Assembly (NCBI RefSeq): GCF_024679095.1
Contig: NW_026111654.1
Location: forward strand, 404,492-468,491
Direction of reading: 5' to 3'
Length of the DNA: 64,000 nucleotides
From: Eriocheir sinensis
Taxonomy: Eukaryota; Arthropoda; Malacostraca; Decapoda; Varunidae
Part shown: positions 39,641 through 52,289 of the stretch, in pieces
How positions within the stretch are numbered: the first letter of the stretch is position 1
Layout of the letters: each line of letters starts with the position of its first letter
Position numbers and translations under genes: made by a program
The notes under the pieces: generated by a model
Seen by the model: the letters and a program-made list of their open reading frames with translations, nothing else
Told to the model about the DNA's origin: nothing
Database searches by the model: none

Positions 39641-40467
39641 TCCACAATATCGAAATTTGCTGATGACACCAAGGTGAGGGGAAAGGCCCTCACAAAGACC
39701 GACTGCGAAATCATTCAGAAAGACCTCAATCACATTATCGAATGGTCGGAAAAATGGCAAATGTCCTTTAATGTTGACAAATGCAAAGTCATGCACATTG
39801 GGTCCAGAAATAGTAACCACACATACATCATGAATGGGAGACCTCTGCAACAGATGCAGGAGGAAAAGGATCTTGGAGTCACTATCAGCAGTGACCTGAA
39901 ACACGCGAATCACTGTAAAAAAGCATACAACAAAGCCAACACTATGCTCGGGTTCATAGCGAGGAACTTCGAGTGTAAAACGCCAGACGTGATGCTATCC
40001 TTGTATAATTCCATGGTAAGACCGCACCTCAAGTATGCAGCACAGTTCTGGTCTCCTAATTATAGAAAGGACATTGCTTTACTGGAAAGGATTCAACGAC
40101 GCGCCACGAAGATGATACCAACCTTAAGGGCTCAACCGTACGAGGAACGACTCAAGCGACTCAATCTTTTTACATTGGAGAAAAGACGCCTACGAGGGGA
40201 TATGATTCAAGTCTTCAAGTATCTGAAAAAAATTCAATAACGTCGATTACTCCAAATTCTTTGAACTGCAGACCAACCTAAGAACTTGAAATAACGGTTT
40301 ACCCATTCAGTCTAATCGATGTAACACAGACATCGGCAGGAGTTTATTTTCAAACCGAGTCATCCGTCACGGGAACAATCTTCCTTCAGAAGTAGTAAAT
40401 GCGAATACTGTCAACTCCTTAAAATATAGAATCGACCGTCACTTCGCTGCGTCGGGAGTAAACTGAA
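39641..40467 (+). pseudogene. LINE H copy 1, RT C-terminal part
   Basis: It resumes at ISKFADDTKVRGKALTKTDC near 39650, where FADD is the active-site box. It then reads WQMSFNVDKCKVMHIGSRN, EKDLGVTISSDLKHANHCKK, VRPHLKYAAQFWSPNYRKDI and LRGDMIQVFKYLKK, open from 39674 to 40240. After a frameshift, degenerate text continues to a stop near 40465. Without fingers and the first catalytic Asp it cannot be an active RT. Confidence 0.8.
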
Positions 40468-40690
40468 TATTGAGGTGCTTTCATCTGCTCCTCAGTATCG
40501 AGGTGCTTTCATCTGCTCCTCAATGTCGAGGTGCTTTCATCTGCTCCTCAATATCGAGGTGCTTTCATCTGCTCCTCAATATCGAGGTGCTTTCATCTGC
40601 TCCTCAATATCGAGGTGCTTTCATCTGCTCCTCAATATCGAGGTGCTTGCATCTGCTCCTCAATGTCGAGGTGCTTTCATCTGATCCCCA
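40466..40690 (+). repeat. 28-bp tandem repeat in LINE H 3' UTR, eight copies
   Basis: The unit ATCGAGGTGCTTTCATCTGC TCCTCAAT repeats with only single-base differences (ATTGAGG, GTATCGAGG, TGTCGAGG, one GATC for GCTC). LINE H copy 2 (49335-49930) has a single diverged equivalent (GAAGTGCTTCAATCTTTCCC), so the expansion is specific to this copy. Confidence 0.95.
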
Positions 40691-40796
40691 GGCCCCAAGT
40701 GGCTGTCGAGCAGATTAAATCACCAAAGCGGGCAACCTCGTAATGAACCAATAGGCTTTCTGTTGCCTGCATTTCCATGTTTTCATGTTTCTTCCT

Positions 40797-41080
40797 GCTC
40801 CTCCTCCTCCTCCTCCTCCTCCTCTCAAACTCATTCCTGTATTTTATCAGGAACCTTCGTCCTCTTCCTATTCTTCTTTCTTTTTCTTAAGTCTTCTTCC
40901 TCATCTTCATCTTCTTTCCCGTTTCTTTCTTCTTCTTCTTCTTCCTTTTTTCCCTTATTTTTTTTCTTCTTGTTCTTGTTCTTGTTCTTCCTCTTCTTTT
41001 TCCTCTTTTTCTTCCTCCTCCTCCTCCTCCTCTTCTTTTTTTTTTTTCTTCTTCTTTTCTTTTTTCCCTCTAATACTCGT
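40797..41080. repeat. Polypyrimidine stretch (CTC, TTC, CTT runs)
   Basis: Nearly all C and T on + for about 280 bp, adjoining the LINE H 3' end. Poly-Ser/Phe and Lys/Arg ORFs are composition effects. Confidence 0.9.
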
Positions 41081-41125
41081 CTTTCGCTGCTCTCGCTAAT
41101 CGTTTCACTCAGTTTTATATATGAA

Positions 41126-41455
41126 CACACACACACACACACACACACACGGCCCGGCAGCTCAGGGGTAGAGTGTCTGGCTCACAACCAGGACCGGGGC
41201 TCGATTCCCCGGCCGGGTGAAGATAAGTTGGGTTTATCTTCTCTCACGTGTAGCCCCTGTTCACCTAGCAGTGAGTAGGTAGGCGGCGTCAGGCAAGGAG
41301 TTGTGACCTCATTGTCGCGGTGTGCTGTGTGTGAGTGGTCTCAGTCCTACCTAAAGATCGGTATTACGAGCTCTGTGCTCTTCCGTAAGGGAACGGCTTG
41401 CTGTCTCGAGAGAGACCCGCAGCAGACCAAAAGTTGAGTAGAGTTGAATTACACA
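41126..41455 (+). mobile_element. tRNA-derived SINE, family D, copy 2
   Basis: Begins at 41151 after a CA tract (41126-41150). Head: CAGCTCAGGGGTAGAGTGTC (A box) and GGCTCGATTCC (B box, one change from copy 1). The body is shared with copy 1 over its whole length (AGATAAGTTGGGTTTATCTT; CTCGAGAGAGACCCGCAGCA) and ends GAATTACACACACAC. The second copy fixes the SINE's extent at about 300 bp. Confidence 0.9.
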
Positions 41456-41459
41456 CACA

Positions 41460-43384
<1,925 letters not shown>

Positions 43385-44055
43385 CGCCCACACTTGGCAA
43401 GGTTTTGACAAAGGCTGTGTTGGCACTATTTCCATGGGTAGTATTATGAGCCTAATGATAGTTTGACAAGGCTTTGACAGAGGCTGTGTTAGCACTGTTT
43501 CCATGGGTAGTGTTATGAGCCTAGTGATAGTTTGACAAGGCTTTGACAGAGGCTGTGTTAGCACTGTTTCCATGGGTAGTGTTATGAGCCTAGTGATAGT
43601 TTGACGAGGCTTTGACAGAGGCTGGGTTAGCACTGTTTCCTTGGGTAGTGTTATGTGCCTAGTGATAGTTTGACAAGGCTTTGGCAGAGCCTGTGTTAGC
43701 ACTGTTTCCATGGATAGTGTTATGAGCCTAGCGATAGTTTGACAAGGCTTTGGCAGAGGTTGTGTTAGCACTATTTCCATGGATGGTGTTATGAGCCTAG
43801 TGATAGTTTGACAAGGTTTTGCTAGTGGCTGTGTTAGTAGTATTTCCATGGGTAGTTTTGTGAGCCTAGTGATAGTTTGACAAGGTTTTGCTAGTGGCTG
43901 TGTTAGTAGTATTTCCATGGGTAGTTTTATGAGCCTAGTGATAGTTTGGCAAAGAGCTGATAGTGGCTGCGTTTAGTATTATTTCCATGGGTAGCTTTAT
44001 GAGCCTAGTGATTGTTTGGCAAGGCGCTGGTAGAGGTCGTGCTAGTAGTATTTTT
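43385..44055. repeat. 69-bp minisatellite, about 9.6 copies
   Basis: GTTTGACAAGGCTTTGACAG and CCATGGGTAGTGTTATGAGC recur with an exact period of 69 (43461, 43530, 43599, 43668, 43737 and so on to 44013). Early units have GCACTGTTTCC; later ones have GTAGTATTTCC with GTTTTGCTAG, so the array has two subtypes. 69 is a multiple of three, which leaves a 182-codon frame open on -, with a 23-residue repeat. I take it as non-coding. Confidence 0.97.
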
Positions 44056-44165
44056 TTTCCGTTTATGGTGCAAATTCGCGTAAAATTATCAGCAGGATCA
44101 CAAAACAGTCCACGGAAAGCTTTTCTATCCCTCTGCGTGAGGCTTTTCAAAGAGGCGAACTGACG
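44056..44165 (+). repeat. Dispersed repeat fragment shared with 15905-16045
   Basis: TTTATGGTGCAAATTCGCGT, CAGGATCACAAAACAG, AGCTTTTC, TTTTCAAAGAGGCGAAC and CCCCGAGACGCT follow the same order as at 15905-16045. It adjoins the 69-bp array, which seems to have grown from this repeat. Confidence 0.6.
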
Positions 44166-44186
44166 CCCCGAGACGCTAAGTTGAGA

Positions 44187-44599
<413 letters not shown>

Positions 44600-44600
<1 letters not shown>

Positions 44601-46622
44601 ACAACAAAGGAGGTAGCTCAAGGGCACACACACACACACACACAAAAAAAAGCCCGCTACTCGCTGCTCCTGAAAAAAAAAGAGGTGGCCGAAAGCAAGG
44701 TCAAATACGAAAGGAGAGATGTCCTGATACCCTCCTCTTGAAAGAGTTCAAGTCGTAGGCAGGAGGAAATACAGATGAAGGAAGATTGTTCCAGAGTTTA
44801 CCAGCGTGAGGGATGAAAGAGTGAAGATGCTTGTTAACTCTTGCATAAGGGGTTTGGACAGTATAGGGATGAGCATGAGTAGAAAGTAGAGTGCAGCGGG
44901 GCCGCGGGAGGGGGGGAGGCATGCAGTTAGCAAGTTCAGAAGAGCAGTCAGCGTGGAAATATCGATAGAAGATAGAAAGAGAGGCAACATTGCGGCGGAA
45001 TTTAAGAGGTAGAAGACTATCAGTATAAGGAGGAGAGCTGATGAGACGAAGAGCCTTAGCCTCCACTCTGTCCAAAAGAGCTGTGTGAGTGGAGCGCCCC
45101 CACACATGAGATGCATACTCCATACGAGGGCGGACAAGGCCCCTGTATATGGACAGCAACTGTGCGGGGGAGAAGAACTGGCGGAGACGGTACAGAACCC
45201 CCAGCCTCGAGGAAGCTGATTTAGTAAGAGATGAGATATGAAGATTCCAGTTGAGATTTTGAGTTAAGGATAGACCGAGGATGTTTAGTGTTGAGGAAGG
45301 TGATAGCTGGGTGTTGTCAAAGAATAGGAGATAGTTGTTTGGAAGATTGTGTCGAGTGGATAGGTGGAGAAACTGTGTTTTTGAGGCACTGAAGGACACC
45401 AGGGTCCTCTTGCCCCAATCGGAAATAATAGTAAGGTTTGAGGCTAAGCGTTCTGCAGCCTCCAGCCTTGAGTCGTTAAGTTCCTGTAGGGTGGGTCTTC
45501 TATTAAAAGAAGTTGAGTAATGCAGAGTGGAATCATCGGCGTAGGAGTGGATAGGACAGTTAGTTTTGGAAAGAAGATCATCAATGAACAACAGAAAAAG
45601 AGTGGGAGATAGGACAGAACCCTGTAGGACACCACTGTTGATAGATTTAGGGGAAGAACAGTGACCGTCTACCACAACATAAATAGAACAGTCAGAAAGG
45701 AAACTGGAGATAAAGGTACAGAGAGAAGGATAGAAACCGTAGGAGGGTAGTTTGGAAAGCAAAGATTTGTGCCAGACCCTAACAAAAGCTTTTGATATGT
45801 CTAGTGCAATAGCAAAGGTTTCACCGAAACGGCTAAGAGAGGAGATCACCAGTAGAACGCCCCTTGCGGAACCCATACTGGCGATCAGATAGAAGGTCAG
45901 AAGTGGAAAGGTGCTTTTGAATCTTACGGTTAAGGATTGATTCAAAAGCTTTAGATAGACAAGAAAGTAAAGCTATAGGACGGTAGTTTGAGGGATTGGA
46001 GCGGTCACCCTTCTTAGGCACAGGCTGTATGAAGGCATACTTCCAGCAAGAAGGAAAGGTAGATGTTGACAGGCAGAGGCGAAAGAGTTTGACCATGCAG
46101 GGTGACAGCACGGAGGCACAGTTTTTAAGGACAATAGGAGGCACTCCATCAGGTCCATAAGCCTTCTGAGGATTGAGGCCAGAGAGGGCATAGAAAACAT
46201 AATTTTGAAGAATCTTTGTAACAGGCATAAAGGAGTCAGAGGGGGGATGAGTAGGAGGAATATGCCCAGAATTGTCCAGAGTGGAGTTTTTAGAAAAAGT
46301 TTGAGAGAAGAGTTCAGCCTTAGAGATAGATGAGACGGCAGTGTTGCCGTCAGGACTGAGGAGTGGAGGGAAAGATGAAGAAGTGAAGTTGGAGGAGATG
46401 TTTTTGGCTAGATGCCAGAAGTCACAGGAAGAGTTAGAAAAAGCAAGGTTTTGGCATTTTCTATTAATGAAAGAATTTTTGGTTAGTCGGATAATAGATT
46501 TGGCACGATTTCGGGCAGAAATGTAAAGTTCATAATTAGCATTAGTTTGAAGGCTCTGGTACCTTTTGTGAGCTGCCTCTCTATCACTGACAGCACGAGA
46601 ACAAGCGTGATTAAACCAAGGT
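44600..46622 (-). mobile_element. LINE group F, copy 2, 5'-truncated after the endonuclease
   Basis: Same family as 28505-31410. It starts in the linker after the endonuclease (TTAAACCAAGG near 46610, shared with copy 1 at 30585) and runs to the shared 3' end. A 29-bp deletion relative to copy 1 lies at about 45838. The 3' tail is replaced by a CA tract (44627-44644). Confidence 0.9.
44701..46600 (-). pseudogene. LINE F copy 2, reverse transcriptase with intact YADD
   Basis: Two long frames, 46642-45833 and 45945-44701. Motifs: GPDGVPPIVLKNCASVL, VPKKGDRSNPSNYRPIALLS, QYGFRKGRSTGDLLS. After the 29-bp deletion come FGETFAIALDISKAFVRVWH (first catalytic Asp; copy 1 has FDRVW), SINSGVLQGSVLSPTLF and the active site IHSYADDSTLHYSTSF. 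The C-terminal part is VRPRMEYASHVWGRSTHTAL and AGKLWNNLPSSVFPPAYDLN. The frame after the deletion is open for about 410 codons, so this copy is much better preserved than copy 1. Confidence 0.88.
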
Positions 46623-46910
46623 GTTGTGTGTGTGGATGTCACTTCCCTTCAATGCCTCAGGGACCCGGGCCTTCTTCACGCGTACTCGTCGTCGTGAAGG
46701 GAGGGCGGGCACAGGATGCGTGACGACACCTTGAGAAAACACCGCTCCGAATGGGGTTGGGGTGAGGCTGAGTCTGACGGGGGTGGAAGGAAGGGCAGGG
46801 CTGGGAAGGGAGTGTTGTGGTTGACGGGGTGCGGGGTGAGGTGAGGTGGTGGTGAGGCTGTTGGGTTGAGGGGGTTATGTGGGCCGTCTTGTTTTCATAT
46901 CTTACCTCAT
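46623..46910. other. G-rich unique stretch without a gene
   Basis: GGTGAGG/GGGTTG-rich sequence (46740-46870). No ORF with a recognisable domain. Confidence 0.45.
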
Positions 46911-46917
46911 TCCTTTC

Positions 46918-47043
46918 CCTCCTCTCTCCTTCCTCCTCCTCCTCCTCCTTTTCCTCTCGCCCTGCTCCCTCCTCTCTCCTTCCTCCTCCTCCTCCTCCTT
47001 TTCCTCTCGCCCTGCTCCCTCCTCCTCCTCTTCCTCTTCCTCC
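46918..47043 (+). repeat. Polypyrimidine stretch with a 56-bp tandem duplication
   Basis: CTCTCTCCTTCCTCCTCCTC followed by TTTTCCTCTCGCCCTGCTCC appears at 46922 and again at 46974. It borders the LINE B copy. Confidence 0.9.
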
Positions 47044-48990
47044 TAATGATAATGGTAATCATGCGAACGATGAAAATGAAATGGCTACAATCCTAAATAA
47101 CCTTTTCCCATCCGCATTTACCGACGAATATTGCTTATCACCTCAACCGCCGGAGGTTAAAAGGACCGAAAATATGTTAAGTGGCGTGCTTATCGTAGAA
47201 AGTGACATTTTAAGCACAATTCAAAAGATTCAAGTAAGCAAAGCTCCTGGTCCAGACAAAATTACCCCTAGGATCTTAAAAGAAGTTAAACATCAAATTT
47301 GTAAACCGCTCTCCATTATATTCAATAAATCTTTAACAGCTGGAAAAGTTTCGTCGAATTGGAAACTAGCAAATGTCACACCAATTTTCAAAAAGGGGGC
47401 AAGTCTCATTCAGGAAACTATCGACCAATTAGCCTGACATTGATTGTTTGTAAGTTAATGGAGACTATCATTCGCGACAATATGGTAAAATTCTGTGAAG
47501 AAAATAACATAATAAATAACTCGCAACATGGTTTCCGTAGTGCCCAAACCCCTTATGCAAGAGTTAACCAGCATCTTCACTCTTTCATCCCTCACGCTGG
47601 TAAACTCTGGAACAATCTTCCTTCATCTGTATTTCCTCCTGCCTACGACTTGAACTCTTTCAAGAGGAGGGTATCAGGACACCTCTCCTCCCGAAACTGA
47701 CTTATCTTTCGGCCACCTCTTTGGATTCTTTTTAGGAGCAGCGAGTAGCGGGCTTTTTTTTTTATTAATGTTTACTTTTTTGTGCCCTTGAGCTGTCTCC
47801 TTTGCTGTAAAAAAAAAAAAAAAAAAAAAAAACGTTCGTGTTTAACAAACTTACTTGATTTTTTTCATTATGCTTTTGAGGTGTTCGATGAAAGCAGATC
47901 AGTATATATCATTTATCTGGATTTACAAAAGGCTTTTGATAAGGTCCCCCACCAACGATTGTTCAATAAACTATTGTTGCATGGTATCTTGGGTAACATT
48001 CACAATTGGCTTGTGGACTGGCTCTCTGAGCGGAAACAGAGAGTAGTTCTAAACGGTGTTACATCTAACTGGCTCGATGTCAGAAGCGGCGTACCTCAAG
48101 GATCAGTGCTTGGCCCCATATTCTTCTTAATTTATGTTAATGATATCTATGATGGGCTCACTTCCAAAGTATCCAAATTTGCTGATGACACAAAAATAGC
48201 TAGTAAAGTAACTGCGACACTCGACGAAGAAGCTTTACAATCAGATCTAGATCGACTTGCACGTTGGGCCAATCAATGGCAAATGAAATTTAACGTTGAC
48301 AAATGTGAAGTGTTACACATCGGAAACAATAACAATCGCGTTCGGTACGTAATGAATGGCCAACAACTTTCTGCAGTAAGTAAAGAAAAGGATCTTGGAA
48401 TCACTATATTAAGCGATTTAAAGCCCGGTCAGCATTGTTCAGAGGTAGTTAAAACTGCAAAGAAATTGGTTGGCTTCATCGGACGAGTCTTTAATAATAA
48501 ATCGGAAAAAGTAATATTAAAACTGTATAATTCGTTGGTTCAACCCCATCTAAAGAACTGTGTACAGTTTTGGTCTCCCTGTTACAGAAAAGACATAGAA
48601 AAGTTGGAACGGGTTGCACGAAGAGTAACAAAAATGATTCCTAGGTTGAGAAATTTATCTTATGAACAAAGGCTTAAAAAAGTAAATTTATTCAGCCTAT
48701 CAAAACGAAGAATGCAAGGCGATCTAATAGAAGTGTTTAAAATGTTTAAAGGATTCAGTGATATTAATGTGGAAGATTACTTTACAATTCATCGATGAAA
48801 TAGAACAAGATGAAATCATAATTTCAAGATGTGGTAAGAGATTCTCGTCTTACGAAGCTAAACACTTCTTCTTCAATCGAGTTGTTAATGTTTGGAACTC
48901 TCTACCCTGTGATATCGTTGATAGTACAACAGTTACGGCCTTCAAGAATAGATTAGACCAGTATTTTGAATCTAACCAGCAACTAAGATA
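47044..48990 (+). pseudogene. LINE B copy 2, reverse transcriptase
   Basis: Fingers from about 47075: NLFPSAFTDEYCLSPQPPEV, IQVSKAPGPDKITPRILKEV, NWKLANVTPIFKK. A frameshift near 47398 is followed by GNYRPISLTLIVCKLMETII and NNSQHGFRS, where the LINE F insertion cuts in. After it come LTNLLDFFHYAFEVF, IIYLDLQKAFDKVPHQRLFN (first catalytic Asp), RSGVPQGSVLGPIFFLIYVN and the active site VSKFADDTKIASKV. The thumb WQMKFNVDKCEVLHIGNNNN and VQFWSPCYRKDIEKLERVAR follow, to a frameshift near 48795 and FFFNRVVNVWNSLPCDIVDS, ending LRY with a stop at 48994. It is inactive through the insertion and two frameshifts. Confidence 0.88.
47541..47832 (+). mobile_element. LINE group F, 3'-end insertion with poly(A), nested in LINE B
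   Basis: Encodes the final residues of LINE F (TPYARVNQHLHSFIPHAGKL, then WNNLPSSVFPPAYDLNSFKR) with stop at 47698. The 3' UTR with GGAGCAGCGAGTAGCGGGC and GTGCCCTTGAGCTGTCTCC follows, then 24 A residues (47809-47832). It is a 5'-truncated insertion of about 290 bp. Its poly(A) is intact, so it is a fairly recent event. Confidence 0.92.
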
Positions 48991-49334
48991 TTAGTCATTG
49001 TCATAATAACGTTAAGTTCTTTCGAATACTGGTGTCCTTGTCCGTTTTTATCGCCCGGTTAGTGGTAGCAGTAATGGTAGTTCTTTCCTCTTTCCTACAA
49101 AATTTCCATGCAGCATGCTGCATGGTTCTTTTTCCTCTCCTGCCTGCTTTGGCTCGAGGGATGGGGGGGTGGGGAGGAGCCTTCGCCTTTGCTGTCCTTC
49201 ATCTTCCACCTTTGATTAGATAGTTAGTGTAGCTTGTCACAAACAGCCTCGTAAGGACCAGCAGGTCTGCTGTTGTTTGTTCTTTCTTTGTGTTACTTTG
49301 TGTTACTCCCCCTCGCCCTCCTCCTCCTCCTCCT

Positions 49335-49935
49335 CTCGCTATTCGCTGCTAAGGCCCCACCTGGAATACGTTGTGCATTTCTGGTCCCCTAATTACAAGA
49401 AAGATATTGAACTACTCGAGAGAGTACAGCGACGCGCTACGAAAATGATACCATCGTTGAGAACGCAACCTAACGAAGAACAACTCAAACGACTCAACCT
49501 CTTCACACTGGAAAAGAGACGACTGCGGGGAGACATGGTACAAGTCTTCAAGTACCTGAACAAGTTCAGCAATGTTGATCACTCCAAACTCTTCACGTCA
49601 CAACCTAACCCGAGAACAAGAAACAATGGTAAAACAATGCAAGCGAAGCGATGCATTACGGATATCGGCAGGAGTTATTTTTCGAACAGTCCTCCGCCAC
49701 TGGAGCAGCCTTCCTGCAGGAGTGGTTAGTACGAAATCAATCAACTCCTTTAAAAGTCGCATTGACCGCCACTTTGCTGCGTCGGGAGTGAACTAAACGT
49801 ACATACGAGTACGTACAGAAGTGCTTCAATCTTTCCCACAAGCCACTCCTGTGACTGACGGACTGATTAAATCACTGAGAGCAGGGAGCCTCGCAATGAG
49901 CCAACAGGCTTTCTGCTGCCTGCTTGTCCATGTTT
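49335..49935 (+). mobile_element. LINE group H, copy 2, 5'-truncated
   Basis: The coding end is open from 49340: LRPHLEYVVHFWSPNYKKDI, ATKMIPSLRTQPNEEQLKRL, LRGDMVQVFKYLNKFS. A frameshift lies near 49690, and the last part (SLPAGVVSTKSINSFKSRID) ends at a stop at 49795. The 3' UTR has ACTGACGGACTGATTAAATC and GCCAACAGGCTTTCTGCTGC, then TGTCCATGTTTCCAT, matching copy 1. The 28-bp repeat of copy 1 is not expanded here. Confidence 0.85.
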
Positions 49936-49959
49936 CCATATTTCTCCTCTCCTCTATCC

Positions 49960-50460
49960 ACTGCAATTCAACTTGTAATATAATCTTCCCATTTCTTTAT
50001 TCCTCCCTCCACTTTCCTTCCTACTCCTTCCTTCCTCTTCTCTTCTCCCCTCCATCCCTCCTTCATCTCCTCTCTTCCGCTTTACTTCTTCCTATCGATG
50101 TACTCTTCCTCCTCCTCCTCCACCCCTTTCTTTCTTCTCCCTCCCCCTCCCCTTCCCTTCCCTTCCCTTCTCTCCGCTTCCCTTCCCTCCCCTTCCTTCC
50201 CTCTTCTTCATCCTTCTTTCATCTCCTCTCTTCCTCTTCACTCCTTCCTATCGTCGTCCTTTTTCTCCTCTACCTCCCCCTCCCCACTCCACTCCCCTAT
50301 TCCCCCTCCCCCACCCCCCTAAACCCTCCCCCTCCCGCTCCCCTCCCCTCTTACCCTTCCCCCTTCCCCTCTCCTTTCCTCCCCTCCCTCTTCCCTTTCC
50401 CTCCCTCCCTCCCTCCTCTCTTCCCCTCCTCTCCCTGGCTCGTTATTAAGGCTCCGCACC
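49960..50460. repeat. Polypyrimidine stretch, about 500 bp
   Basis: C/T-rich on + (CTTCCTCCCCT types) with few purines. No gene. Confidence 0.9.
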
Positions 50461-50499
50461 GCTTGGCTGACTGGCTGACAGATGAGCTCCAGTTCGATT

Positions 50500-51990
50500 C
50501 TGACTCACCACCACCACCACCACCACACCACTGTCACCACCACCACCACCACCACCACTGTCACCACCACCTGTCTACCCACCACCACCACCACTGTCCA
50601 CCACCACCACCACTGTCACCCACCACCACCACCACCACCACTGTCACCACCACCACCACCACCACCACTGTCACCAACACCAACACCACTGTCACCACCA
50701 CCACCACCACCACCAACACCACTGTCACCACCAACACCACCACGGTCAACACCACCACCACCACCACCACTGTCACCACCACCACCACCACTGTCCCTAC
50801 CACCACCACCACCACCACTGTCACTACCACCCACCACCACCACCACCCACTAGCTACCCAACCACCACCACACCACTGTCACTGCACACCACCACCACCA
50901 CCACCACTGTCACTACCACCACCACCACCTACACAACTGTCACCACCACCACCACCACCTACACCTGTCACAGCACCCACCGCCCACCACCACCACTGTC
51001 TGTGTCCACCGCCACCACCACACCACTGTCACCACCACCCACCACCACCACCACCACTGTCACAACCACCCACCACCACCACCACTGTCACAACCACCCA
51101 CCACCACCACTGTCACCACCTCCGCCACCACCACCACTGCCACAACCACCCCCCACCACCACCACTGTCACCACCACCACCACCACCACTGTCACAGCCA
51201 CCCACCACCACCACCACTGGTCACCAACCACCCACCACTGACTGACCACTGTCCACAACCACCCACCACAACCACTGTCACAACCACCCACCACCACCAC
51301 CACTGTCACCACCACCACCACCACCACTGTCACCACCACTGTCACAGCCACCACCACCACCACCACTGTCACATCCACCACCACCACCACTGTCACAGCC
51401 ACCACGGTCACCACCACCACTGTCACCACCACCACCACCAGCTGTCACCACCACCACCACCACTGTCACCACCACCAACACCACCACTGTCAGCACCACC
51501 ACTGTCACCACAACCACTGTCACCACCAACACCACCACTGTCACCACCACCACTGTCACCACCACCAACAATGCCACCACTGTCACCACCACCACCACTG
51601 TCACCAGCCACCACCAATCACCACCACCACCACTGTCACCACCACTCAACCACCACTGTCACCCACCACCACCACCACATTGCCCACCACCACCACCCAC
51701 CACTGTCACCACCACCACTGTCACCACCACACCCACTGTCATCACCACCACTGTCATGACCACCACTGTCACCACCACCACTGTCACCACCACCACTGTA
51801 ACCACCACCACTGTCACCACCACCAACACCACCACTGTCATCACCACGACTGTCATCACCACCACTGTCACCACCACCAACACCACCACTGTCATCACCA
51901 CCACTGTCACCACTACCACTGTCACCACCACCACCACAACCTCCCACCACCATCATCATCACAACCACCACCACCACCATCCGTACCCCT
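50500..51990. repeat. (ACC)n repeat block, 1.5 kb, with regular TGT interruptions
   Basis: ACC/CCA trinucleotide repeat broken every 12-30 bp by ACTGTC. In places this gives a higher-order unit ACCACCACCACTGTC. Frames read as poly-Thr/His/Pro on + and poly-Val/Gly/Trp on -. The block is almost free of A-to-G transitions on +, and the interruptions keep the triplet phase for long stretches. Confidence 0.97.
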
Positions 51991-52003
51991 TAAACTGTGA
52001 TGA

Positions 52004-52007
<4 letters not shown>

Positions 52008-52088
<81 letters not shown>

Positions 52089-52130
52089 TGAAGTGTATCG
52101 CCATGTATTGTATTTTACGGAACGTTGATC

Positions 52131-52198
<68 letters not shown>
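52008..52198. repeat. (GA)n and (CA)n microsatellites
   Basis: GA at 52008-52084 and CA at 52132-52198. Confidence 0.98.
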
Positions 52199-52199
<1 letters not shown>

Positions 52200-52289
52200 T
52201 CATTATCTAATATTTTCGCTATCTATTCATTAATTTATGTGATGATTGATTTCCTTATTTATTTATTTTTTCAGTGTGTTCTTATTCAT

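Larger units (their letters stand above)
38800..40796 (+). mobile_element. LINE group H, copy 1, with internal deletion of the RT core
   Basis: Starts in the endonuclease domain, jumps at about 39620-39640 from the linker to the RT thumb, and runs to the 3' end, where it holds a 28-bp tandem repeat (40466-40690) and ends near TTTCCATGTTTTCATG (40768-40783). The missing part should contain the RT fingers and most of the palm. The internal junction contains the repeated phrase AGAATCCTCA (39600-39620), suggesting deletion by microhomology. Confidence 0.8.
47044..49310 (+). mobile_element. LINE group B, copy 2, interrupted by a LINE F insertion
   Basis: The longest LINE B copy in the window. 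It begins just before the RT fingers and ends in the TTTGTGTTAC-type tail near 49290-49305. At 47541-47832 it is split by a LINE F 3' end with a poly(A) tract. The 3' UTR (49000-49290) matches that of the copy at 21089-21390. It is 5'-truncated, with no endonuclease domain. Confidence 0.9.

Noticed and set aside
49821..51980. Pro/Thr/His-rich ORF of 474 codons and Val/Gly/Trp ORFs on -
   Set aside because: Translation of polypyrimidine and ACC repeats.
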